NCBI GenBank assembly: GCA_945868935.1
Contig: CAMBNE010000091.1
Span: 1 to 5,647 of the forward strand
DNA: 5,647 nucleotides
Reading direction: 5' to 3'
DNA from: an uncultured Clostridia bacterium
Lineage (GTDB): Bacteria; Bacillota; Clostridia; Oscillospirales; Acutalibacteraceae
The translations under genes were made by a program, and so were the position numbers. The notes beneath the pieces are model-generated. The model did no database searches, was not told the DNA's origin, and worked only from the letters and a program-made list of their open reading frames with translations. Positions 1 through 5,485 of this stretch are shown one piece after another; the stretch's first letter is position 1, and each line of letters starts with the position of its first letter.

Positions 1-1
1 A

Positions 2-676
2 ATCATTGAAAAGGTAAACGAAGTACTTTATGAATCCAAGCTTATCGGTTATCCCAATCCATACAAAAACAAGGTTCGTACCTTTTGTCAGAATCCGGGC
101 GGCTTTGTAAGTCAGGAAAACTATGACAACGACCTTGCGGTAGTAAACGGACATTCCTACAAGGAGTTTAAAAGCAGTAACACTAATCTTGCTATTCTTG
201 TTTCGCACAATTTCAATGTTCCGTTTAATCAGCCGATAGCCTATGCTCAGAAGGTAGGTGAGCTTACAAATATGCTCGGTGCCGGTCATATTCTTGTCCA
301 ACGTTTCGGAGATATTCTCGACGGAAAGCGTACATGGCAAAATGAGCTTTCTCGCTCAAACCTTCGCCCAACGCTTCCCGATGCCGTTGCAGGAGATATA
401 ACTGCCGCAATGCCTTACAGAGCAATGGTGAACATCATTAATTTTATACACGCAGTTGACCACGTAGTTCCCGGTTTTGCTTCTACGGAAACCCTGCTTT
501 ATTCACCCGAGCTTAAATTCTATTCAAACCGTGTAAAAATGGACAAGGATTTCAATACAAGTCTTAACGGCTTGCACTGTCTTGGCGATTCAAGCGGCTG
601 GACAAGAGGACTTATGATGGCGTCTGTAATGGGCGTGCTTATGGGCAGAAAGCTTGCAGAGAAAGGAAATGACTGA
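2..676 (+). CDS. FAD-dependent dehydrogenase (COG2509-like), C-terminal part, 5' truncated
   Basis: The frame is open from base 2 to the TGA at 674-676, giving 224 residues of a protein whose N-terminus lies outside the window. The tail resembles the uncharacterised FAD-dependent dehydrogenases of COG2509, which usually run to about 460-540 residues, so roughly half is missing, including the expected N-terminal dinucleotide-binding GxGxxG motif. Visible landmarks are a PGG motif near residue 33, a segment with LYSPELKFYSNRV, and the C-terminal signature LHCLGDSSGWTRGLMMA. In such flavoproteins a GD near the C-terminus contacts the FAD ribityl/phosphate moiety. The physiological substrate of this family is not established, and it is presumably a cytoplasmic oxidoreductase. 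An ATG at 272 is internal and not the real start, because homologous-looking sequence continues upstream of it. The stop overlaps the next gene's start by one base, so the two are probably co-transcribed and translationally coupled. Confidence 0.85.
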   Translation: MIEKVNEVLYESKLIGYPNPYKNKVRTFCQNPGGFVSQENYDNDLAVVNGHSYKEFKSSNTNLAILVSHNFNVPFNQPIAYAQKVGELTNMLGAGHILVQRFGDILDGKRTWQNELSRSNLRPTLPDAVAGDITAAMPYRAMVNIINFIHAVDHVVPGFASTETLLYSPELKFYSNRVKMDKDFNTSLNGLHCLGDSSGWTRGLMMASVMGVLMGRKLAEKGND

Positions 677-1839
677 TGAAGAAAATATTATCATTACTAA
701 CTCTGATTGCAATCGCAACGTTGTGCGTTGCCTGTAATTCTGATAATTCTTCATCATCAGAGAATGTCATAGATAATGCTCAACAGCAGAATACAACCGC
801 ACAGCCTACAACTATTTCCGAAGAGGAAAAGGCTGAAAAAAGAATTGATAATTTAATTTCCGAAATGACGGTTGAAGAAAAGGTAGGGCAGATGTTCTTC
901 GTCAGATACCCCGACATTGATGAAGTACAGCAAGTGACGGAGTATAACCTCGGAGGATATATTTTATTCGGCAAAGACTTTGACGGAAAAACTCGTGAAG
1001 AAATAACGGAAAACATTAACAGTTGTCAGAATAGTGCCAAAATTCCGCTTTTAATCGGTGTTGATGAAGAGGGCGGAACGGTTGTAAGAGTAAGCAGTAA
1101 CGAAAATCTGCGTGAAACTCCGTTTTTGTCGCCTCGTGATATTTATGCAAACGGAGGTTGGAGCGCAATTGAAGAAGATGCTGCTGAAAAAGCTGACTTA
1201 TTGCTTTCTCTCGGAATCAATGTAAATTTAGCTCCCGTATGTGATGTAACGTCTGATTACAGCGCATTTATGTATGACCGTTCTTTCAGCGGCGATGCTG
1301 ATGAGGTAAGCAGATTTGTAAAAAAGGTTGTTGAAATCAGCAGTGAGAAAAAGCTCGGTACAGTATTAAAGCATTTTCCCGGTTACGGCAATAATGAAGA
1401 TACTCACACTGGAATTGCCTATGATAACCGTGATATTTCAGCTTTTACGGAGACTGACTTTAAACCCTTTATTGAAGGCATCAACAGCGGAGCGGATTGT
1501 ATTCTTTTTTCTCACAATATAGTAAGCTGTATGGATGATGAATACCCTGCATCCTTGTCGGAAGAAGTACACAATATTCTGCGAAATCAATTAGGATTTG
1601 ACGGTGTAATAATGACCGATGATTTGTCAATGGGTGCAATCACTGACTATACCGGTACTGAGAATGCGGCAGTTCTTGCAATAAAAAGCGGCAACGACTT
1701 ACTCTGTTGCAGTGATGTAGAAGAGCAGTATCCCGCAGTGCTATTGTCAGTACAAAACGGTGAAATTCCTGTTGAGCAGATTGATAATTCTGTTAAAAGA
1801 ATTTTAAAGTGGAAGCAAAAGCTTGGCCTTATCGAATAA
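676..1839 (+). CDS. Glycoside hydrolase family 3 beta-N-acetylhexosaminidase, lipoprotein (NagZ-like)
   Basis: This 387-residue protein is predicted to cleave terminal beta-linked N-acetylglucosamine, for example from peptidoglycan fragments, at the outer face of the membrane. Residues 1-20 look like a lipoprotein signal: MKK, a hydrophobic stretch, and LCVAC with the candidate lipidated Cys20 (Cys at -3 is not the usual Leu, so the lipobox is slightly atypical). A polar Ser/Asn/Gln-rich linker (about 21-48) leads into a single GH3 TIM-barrel domain (about 55-387). Family landmarks are GVDEEGG (128-134), DRSFSGD (201-207), KHFPGYG (232-238) followed by DTH, whose Asp242 and His244 match the Asp-His acid/base dyad of NagZ enzymes, and MTDDLSMGAI (313-322), in which Asp315 is the expected nucleophile. 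There is no C-terminal GH3 sandwich domain, as in short NagZ-type enzymes. An AGAAAGGA ribosome site precedes the ATG, which overlaps the upstream stop (TGATG). The sugar specificity is inferred from the family. Confidence 0.9.
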   Translation: MKKILSLLTLIAIATLCVACNSDNSSSSENVIDNAQQQNTTAQPTTISEEEKAEKRIDNLISEMTVEEKVGQMFFVRYPDIDEVQQVTEYNLGGYILFGKDFDGKTREEITENINSCQNSAKIPLLIGVDEEGGTVVRVSSNENLRETPFLSPRDIYANGGWSAIEEDAAEKADLLLSLGINVNLAPVCDVTSDYSAFMYDRSFSGDADEVSRFVKKVVEISSEKKLGTVLKHFPGYGNNEDTHTGIAYDNRDISAFTETDFKPFIEGINSGADCILFSHNIVSCMDDEYPASLSEEVHNILRNQLGFDGVIMTDDLSMGAITDYTGTENAAVLAIKSGNDLLCCSDVEEQYPAVLLSVQNGEIPVEQIDNSVKRILKWKQKLGLIE

Positions 1840-1849
1840 AACAGATAAA

Positions 1850-1877
1850 TTCTGTAATAATGTTTTAAATTACGGAA
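1850..1877 (+). other. Weak AT-rich hairpin downstream of the glycosidase gene
   Basis: The 9-base arms TTCTGTAAT (1850-1858) and ATTACGGAA (1869-1877) can pair with one G-U wobble around a 10-base loop. They lie 11 bases after the GH3 stop codon. No U-run follows (the next bases are AAAATAT), so this is not a convincing intrinsic terminator. It could be a 3' RNA-stabilising structure or chance in AT-rich DNA. The rest of the 1840-1937 gap is AT-rich and shows no other feature that I can support. Confidence 0.25.
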
Positions 1878-1937
1878 AAATATAAATACAAATATTTATT
1901 CAATGTACTATAAAATTTAGTTATATCACCAAAATAA

Positions 1938-1977
1938 TATTCGCCCTTTATTTTTTATTGAAAAAAAGTGGCGAATA
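1938..1977. repeat. Inverted repeat straddling the oadG promoter (candidate operator)
   Basis: The arms TATTCGCC (1938-1945) and GGCGAATA (1970-1977) are perfect 8-base reverse complements, 24 bases apart. The interior is a T-run followed by an A-run, so a longer imperfect stem is possible. The right arm sits between the -35 and -10 elements of the promoter at 1958-1986, and the left arm lies upstream of the -35. The arm centres are about 31 bp apart, close to three helical turns, which would place both arms on the same DNA face. This placement suits a dimeric repressor or other regulator, but I do not recognise the motif. No T-run follows the right arm on the plus strand, so a terminator is less likely. 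Confidence 0.45.
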
Positions 1978-1986
1978 AAGTATAAT
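1958..1986 (+). promoter_or_regulatory. Near-consensus sigma-A promoter for the oadG-oadB unit
   Basis: The -35 hexamer TTGAAA (1958-1963) matches TTGACA at five of six bases. It is followed by an exactly 17-bp spacer and a perfect -10 TATAAT (1981-1986). Transcription should start near 1992-1994, leaving a leader of about 30 bases before the ATG at 2024. This leader holds the GGGGGT ribosome site at 2012-2017 and is too short for a riboswitch. An A/T tract just upstream of and around the -35 may act as an UP-like element. The promoter looks strong, as expected for a central energy-metabolism pump. Confidence 0.8.
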
Positions 1987-2023
1987 TAACCTATATGTAA
2001 TACACAAATATGGGGGTCGTTTT

Positions 2024-2464
2024 ATGAATTTATCAAACGTAACTTCAATCCTCGCAGATTCCGGAATGTCCTTGTATGAAAAAGGTATTTCAGCCGGAAA
2101 GGTTATTCTGACAGGATTTGTAGTTGTTTTTGCAGTGCTTCTCCTTTTGATTTTAATCATCAAGCTGTACAGTACAATTGTTCAGAAGGCACAGCAAAGC
2201 GGCAAGAAGAAAAAAGAAAAGGTTAAGATAAAGGAAGAAATTCCTTCTGTTTCGGCTCCCGCAGCAGCTCCTGTTGTTTCAACTCCTTCTGTTCAGTCGG
2301 CTCAGGACGGTGTAACAGATGAAGTAGTTGCCGTAATTTCCGCAGCCGTTGCAACAATGTACGGTTCTTCCGGAAAAGCAAGAATAAAGAGTATTAAAAA
2401 GTCAGACGCCGGTCGTTCTGCATGGGCAAATGCCGGAATTCTTGATAATACACGCCCGTTTTAA
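2024..2464 (+). CDS. oadG: Sodium-pump decarboxylase gamma-like subunit (OadG family)
   Basis: This 146-residue small membrane protein is recognised by its architecture and C-terminus. A short N-terminal segment is followed by one transmembrane helix (about 26-49, VILTGFVVVFAVLLLLILII). Then come a Lys-rich cytoplasmic stretch (60-70), an Ala/Pro/Ser/Val linker (about 71-97), and a conserved tail beginning DEVVAVISAAVATMYG and ending RSAWANAGILDNTRPF (131-146), typical of Clostridial OadG-like proteins. In oxaloacetate, methylmalonyl-CoA and glutaconyl-CoA decarboxylases this subunit anchors the carboxyltransferase to the beta subunit and stabilises the complex. The ATG has a good ribosome site (GGGGGT, 7 bases away) and lies about 30 bases after a strong promoter. 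oadB follows after 30 bases. The sequence does not reveal which acyl substrate the complex uses, because the alpha subunit is not present. Confidence 0.85.
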   Translation: MNLSNVTSILADSGMSLYEKGISAGKVILTGFVVVFAVLLLLILIIKLYSTIVQKAQQSGKKKKEKVKIKEEIPSVSAPAAAPVVSTPSVQSAQDGVTDEVVAVISAAVATMYGSSGKARIKSIKKSDAGRSAWANAGILDNTRPF

Positions 2465-2494
2465 GGCTAAAGTTTTTCGGAAAGGACGTTATTT

Positions 2495-3730
2495 ATGGAA
2501 ATTTTACAGGGTTTCGTTGATGCCGTAAACGGCATTTTGCAAAGTTCGGGTATATTTACTCTGAACTGGCAGAACTACGTTATGATTGGCGTATCAATTG
2601 TTCTGCTTTATCTGGCTATTAAAAAGCAGTATGAGCCGCTTTTGCTTCTTCCTATTGCATTCGGTATGCTGCTCGTTAACCTCTATCCCGACATTATGGC
2701 GGCTCCGTCAGGTGAATGGCTGACAGCTGAGCAATGTGCCGAAAGAAGCATTGCTACAGCAGGTCACGAATCGCAGATTTTCCCTGATGGTGTAGTTTAT
2801 TATAACAATCCGACCTACGGCGGACTGCTTTACTACCTCTATCAGGGCGTAAAGCTCGGTATCTACCCGCCGCTTATCTTCCTTGGAATCGGCTGTATGA
2901 CAGACTTCGGTCCTCTTATTGCCAACCCCAAGAGCCTTATTCTCGGTGCAGCAGCACAGATTGGTATCTTCATCACTTTTACAGGTGCTATCCTTATTGG
3001 ATTCACAGAGGCTGAAGCAGGCGCAATCGGTATCATCGGCGGCGCTGACGGTCCTACTGCAATTTATGTTACCACAAAGCTTGCTCCGCATCTTTTAGGT
3101 TCAATTGCTATTGCGGCTTACTCTTATATGGCGCTTGTTCCGATTATTCAGCCTCCGATTATGAAACTTCTTACAACAAAGAAGGAACGTTCGGTTGTTA
3201 TGGAGCAGCTCCGTCCCGTTTCAAAGCTTGAGAAGATTATGTTCCCCGTAATCGTTGTAATTCTTATTGCAATCTTCCTGCCCGACGCAGCTCCGCTTGT
3301 TGGTATGCTTATGCTTGGTAACCTCTTTAAGGAATCGGGCGTAGTTGAAAGAATTGCAAAGACTGCACAGAACGAGCTTATGAATATTATCACAATATTC
3401 CTCGGCACGACTGTCGGTGCAACAGCTTCGGGACAGAATTTCCTGCAGCCCAGCACACTTTTCATTATTCTTCTTGGCTTAGTAGCGTTCTGTATGGGTA
3501 CAGCCTGCGGTGTTCTGTTCGGTAAGTTGATGTATAAGTTTACAGGCGGCAAGGTTAATCCGCTTATCGGCTCTGCCGGTGTTTCTGCTGTTCCTATGGC
3601 TGCACGTGTTGCACAGAGAGTCGGTCAGCAGGAGAATCCGGGCAACTTCCTGCTTATGCACGCTATGGGCCCGAATGTTGCAGGTGTAATCGGTTCTGCT
3701 GTTGCAGTACTCCTCAATGTAGTAGGATAA
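2495..3730 (+). CDS. oadB: Sodium-ion-translocating decarboxylase beta subunit (OadB/MmdB/GcdB family)
   Basis: This 411-residue, multi-spanning inner-membrane protein decarboxylates carboxybiotin and couples this to sodium export. Hydrophobic helices occupy much of the protein, for example about 28-42, 47-66, 122-141, 148-172, 200-218, 248-275 and 320-343. The key motif GGADGPT (182-188) carries Asp185, which corresponds to the essential Asp203 of Klebsiella OadB. The C-terminal conserved region includes NPLIGSAGVSAVPMAARV (355-372), NFLLMHAMGPNVAGVIGSA (384-402), and Asn and Ser residues implicated in ion binding in the family. A hydrophilic stretch (about 69-110) before the third hydrophobic segment makes it slightly longer than GcdB/MmdB and nearer OadB length. 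The AAAGGA site at 2481-2486, 8 bases before the ATG, supports the start. The gene is co-transcribed with oadG and ends in a strong terminator. The substrate subtype cannot be assigned from this subunit alone. Confidence 0.95.
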   Translation: MEILQGFVDAVNGILQSSGIFTLNWQNYVMIGVSIVLLYLAIKKQYEPLLLLPIAFGMLLVNLYPDIMAAPSGEWLTAEQCAERSIATAGHESQIFPDGVVYYNNPTYGGLLYYLYQGVKLGIYPPLIFLGIGCMTDFGPLIANPKSLILGAAAQIGIFITFTGAILIGFTEAEAGAIGIIGGADGPTAIYVTTKLAPHLLGSIAIAAYSYMALVPIIQPPIMKLLTTKKERSVVMEQLRPVSKLEKIMFPVIVVILIAIFLPDAAPLVGMLMLGNLFKESGVVERIAKTAQNELMNIITIFLGTTVGATASGQNFLQPSTLFIILLGLVAFCMGTACGVLFGKLMYKFTGGKVNPLIGSAGVSAVPMAARVAQRVGQQENPGNFLLMHAMGPNVAGVIGSAVAVLLNVVG

Positions 3731-3749
3731 TTTGTAAAAAATAACTTTT

Positions 3750-3784
3750 AATAAAGGAAGTCCGGTGGACTTCCTTTATTTTTT
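3750..3784 (+). terminator. Intrinsic terminator of the oadG-oadB unit
   Basis: The 14-base arms AATAAAGGAAGTCC (3750-3763) and GGACTTCCTTTATT (3767-3780) are perfectly complementary around a GGT loop, and T residues run on to 3784. It lies 19 bases after the oadB stop. Its symmetry means it could also act on minus-strand transcripts, but no minus-strand gene is seen. Confidence 0.92.
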
Positions 3785-3909
3785 GTCGGATAATTCTAAT
3801 ATAGAATTATTGTTATATTGTTATATAATATAATAAATTAGATATAAAATATAAGAATGCGCTCATTTTGTATAAAACTTTATTTTATGTGATGAAGGAG
3901 TAAAACGTA
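3785..3909 (+). promoter_or_regulatory. AT-rich leader of cpsC with a 9-bp palindrome
   Basis: This interval presumably contains the cpsC promoter, since a terminator closes the preceding unit. A perfect inverted repeat, ATAATTCTA (3790-3798) and TAGAATTAT (3802-3810), has a 3-base spacer. Several -10-like hexamers follow: TATAAT at 3824-3829 and 3829-3834, and TATAAA at 3843-3848 and 3871-3876. -35-like TTGTTA occurs at 3810-3815 and 3818-3823, but no pair has ideal 16-18 spacing, so I cannot choose a start. The palindrome could be an operator upstream of the promoter. The ribosome site AAGGAG (3895-3900) sits 9 bases before the ATG. Confidence 0.4.
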
Positions 3910-4575
3910 ATGCCAAAGAATATTACAATACAAAAAATAATCGGTGTTCTGCTTCACAGACTGAAATTCATTCTTCTTGCTACTTTATTGGTGGGCATAT
4001 TGTTTTTTCTATATTCAAAATTTATCATTACTCCAATGTACAGCACTTCTGCTATGATATATGTTCAGAACTACAACGGTGCAAGTGAAGCCAATAAAGA
4101 GAGCGGCAAAATCTACAGCGCCGATATCAGCGGTTCTTCAAACCTTGCTGGCATATGTGTTACTCTTTTTAAAAATTCAGATGAGATAACATCACTTTAT
4201 GATGATTGTTATGTTGATATTTCTGTCAATCAGAGCACATTCTTTATTACTATATCTGTTTCCGGTGCAGACCCTCAGAAGTGTGCAAATGTCGCAAATC
4301 AGGTTGCAGATAAATGTGAGGATGTATTTAAGAGCTTTTTGCAGTACGGACAGATAGGAAATATACGTGAGGCAAAGGTTCCTACAAGACCTTATGAACC
4401 AAATAATCTTAAAAACACACTCATAGGCTTGATTGTAGGACTTGCAGCTTCCTGCCTGATAGCAATTCTCCTTGAACTCATTGATACAACAATCAAAGCT
4501 GATGATGATATTCAGGAAATCTACGGCTTACCTGTATTTGCGGAAATTCCTGATTTTGAAACTCAAGGTAGGTGA
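3910..4575 (+). CDS. Wzz-domain polysaccharide co-polymerase / tyrosine-kinase adaptor (CpsC/CapA/YveK-like)
   Basis: This 221-residue membrane protein has the architecture of a Gram-positive polysaccharide co-polymerase of the Wzz/PCP family. It has a short cytoplasmic N-terminus, a first transmembrane helix (about 19-40), and an extracellular domain (about 41-165) starting with the typical PMYSTSAMIYV strand. A Pro-containing motif (KVPTRPYEP, 156-164) precedes the second helix (about 169-191), and a short cytoplasmic tail follows (192-221, with DTTIKADDDIQEIYGLPVFAEIP). In the family this tail binds and activates the partner tyrosine kinase, and the pair controls the chain length and export of capsule or exopolysaccharide. 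The strong AAGGAG ribosome site supports the start. Its stop falls within the translation-initiation region of the kinase gene, indicating coupled synthesis of the two partners. The polymer made cannot be told from this window. Confidence 0.9.
   Translation: MPKNITIQKIIGVLLHRLKFILLATLLVGILFFLYSKFIITPMYSTSAMIYVQNYNGASEANKESGKIYSADISGSSNLAGICVTLFKNSDEITSLYDDCYVDISVNQSTFFITISVSGADPQKCANVANQVADKCEDVFKSFLQYGQIGNIREAKVPTRPYEPNNLKNTLIGLIVGLAASCLIAILLELIDTTIKADDDIQEIYGLPVFAEIPDFETQGR
4565..4574 (+). promoter_or_regulatory. Ribosome binding site deciding the cpsD start
   Basis: AAGGTAGGTG lies inside the end of cpsC. The AGGTG part (4570-4574) matches the anti-Shine-Dalgarno partner and is 6 bases from the ATG at 4581. 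It overlaps the alternative GTG at 4572, which therefore has no usable site. This favours the ATG. Confidence 0.6.
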
Positions 4576-4580
4576 TTGCA

Positions 4581-5303
4581 ATGAAAATAAAGCTGTTCGG
4601 AAAAGAAAAGAATAAAAAGAATACTATTGAAAAGTCAGGCGGAACATTGTCCGATAAATCAAAATTTGCAATTGTTGAGTCATATAAATCAGCCAGAACA
4701 AACATTATGTTCTCACTTTCTGCTGTTGATAAAAAGATTTTTGCCGTAACAAGTCACTCAAAAGGTGAGGGAAAAAGTACGGTTTCTGCTAATCTTGCAA
4801 TCTCTTTCTCTAAAATGGAAAAGAGAGTACTTTTAATCGACTGCGATTTAAGACGTCCGAATATTCACAATATTTTCAAGATTGATAACTCTTCCGGTCT
4901 TTCTAATATAATCGGAAAGATGGTATCTTTTGAAGATACGGTAAAGCGTGATGTGCTTAACAATCTTGACATTCTTCCGTCGGGAACTATCCCGCCTAAT
5001 CCGTCTGAGCTTATGTGCTCCGCAACATTTATTGAACTTATTGATAAGCTTTCCGAGGAATACGACTATATTATTTTTGATACTCCGCCTATCGGTGTTG
5101 TTGCCGACGCTTTACTGCTCAAAGATTTAATTGCAGGATTTGTTGTTGTTGTCAGAGAGCGTTCAACAACTCACGGAGATTTGCAGAAGCTTCTTGACAG
5201 CGTAAAGCTTGCAGATTCAAAGGTATTGGGACTGATTGAAGTCGGCTGCGAATTAAGTCAGAAAAGGAATAAAAAGGGTTATTATTACTATCAATACTAC
5301 TAA
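4581..5303 (+). CDS. Bacterial tyrosine kinase (BY-kinase, CpsD/CapB/YwqD-like)
   Basis: This 240-residue cytoplasmic P-loop kinase autophosphorylates on tyrosine and works with the upstream adaptor to control exopolysaccharide synthesis. In order it shows a Lys-rich N-terminus, ESYKSARTN (about 33-41, equivalent to the oligomerisation motif EAYRxLRTN), Walker A SKGEGKST (about 60-67), Walker A' LLIDCDLRRP (84-93), Walker B IIFDTPP (164-170), and a C-terminal tyrosine cluster GYYYYQYY with six tyrosines (234-240), the usual autophosphorylation site. The length fits the stand-alone Gram-positive kinase rather than the fused Wzc type. I prefer the ATG at 4581 because of ribosome-site spacing. 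A GTG at 4572 in the same frame, overlapping the cpsC stop as GTGA, would add three residues. No cognate phosphatase (CpsB/YwqE) or polysaccharide gene is adjacent, and the gene is followed by a strong terminator. Confidence 0.93.
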   Translation: MKIKLFGKEKNKKNTIEKSGGTLSDKSKFAIVESYKSARTNIMFSLSAVDKKIFAVTSHSKGEGKSTVSANLAISFSKMEKRVLLIDCDLRRPNIHNIFKIDNSSGLSNIIGKMVSFEDTVKRDVLNNLDILPSGTIPPNPSELMCSATFIELIDKLSEEYDYIIFDTPPIGVVADALLLKDLIAGFVVVVRERSTTHGDLQKLLDSVKLADSKVLGLIEVGCELSQKRNKKGYYYYQYY

Positions 5304-5318
5304 TTTAGAGCAATATAT

Positions 5319-5370
5319 AACAGACTTACAAACTTTGAACAAAAACAAGCTTGTAAGTCTGTTCTTTTTT
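5319..5370 (+). terminator. Intrinsic terminator of the cpsC-cpsD unit
   Basis: The perfect 13-base arms AACAGACTTACAA (5319-5331) and TTGTAAGTCTGTT (5351-5363) can be extended inward by CTT/AAG after one mismatch. A C and six T residues (5365-5370) follow. It lies 15 bases after the kinase stop codon, so transcription of the pair should end here. Confidence 0.9.
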
Positions 5371-5379
5371 GTTTAACTA

Positions 5380-5413
5380 AAAATGCAAGATTTATAAAAA
5401 AGACTTGCATTTT
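5380..5413. repeat. Inverted repeat overlapping the -35 region of the aminotransferase promoter
   Basis: The arms AAAATGCAAG (5380-5389) and CTTGCATTTT (5404-5413) are perfect 10-base complements with a 14-base A/T-rich spacer. The right arm contains the TTGCAT taken as the -35. There is no T-run after it, so it is unlikely to be a second terminator. It could be an operator. Confidence 0.45.
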
Positions 5414-5433
5414 ATCCCCGTATGCTATAGAAT
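5405..5433 (+). promoter_or_regulatory. Putative promoter of the aminotransferase gene
   Basis: TTGCAT (5405-5410) and TAGAAT (5428-5433) are separated by 17 bp. Alternatively, TGCTATAGA (5423-5431) reads as an extended -10. Either choice predicts a start near 5437-5441 and a leader of about 45-50 bases carrying AAGGGGA (5472-5478). A promoter is expected here because a strong terminator lies just upstream. Confidence 0.55.
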
Positions 5434-5485
5434 ATATAAAGGTTTTAAAAGAATTTTTGCAATTATATATTAAGGGGATAGCAAA

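Noticed and set aside
780..1016. Minus-strand open frame inside the GH3 gene
   Set aside because: It is a shadow of the clearly coding plus strand, with no domain or supporting start signal.
1850..1877. Hairpin after the GH3 gene as a Rho-independent terminator
   Set aside because: The stem is short and AT-rich with a wobble pair, and it is followed by A residues rather than a T-run.
2708..3552. Open frames on the minus strand opposite oadB
   Set aside because: They lie entirely antisense to a strongly conserved membrane protein, have no ribosome sites or recognisable domains, and are low-complexity in composition, as expected from the codon use of the plus-strand gene.
5270..5303. TAT/TAC-rich short repeat at the end of the kinase gene
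   Set aside because: It is explained by the coding of the C-terminal tyrosine cluster and is not an independent repeat element.
5413..5480. TATCCCC (5413-5419) and GGGGATA (5474-5480) as a switch that hides the aminotransferase ribosome site
   Set aside because: The left arm lies inside the putative promoter, upstream of the expected transcription start, so it would not be in the mRNA.
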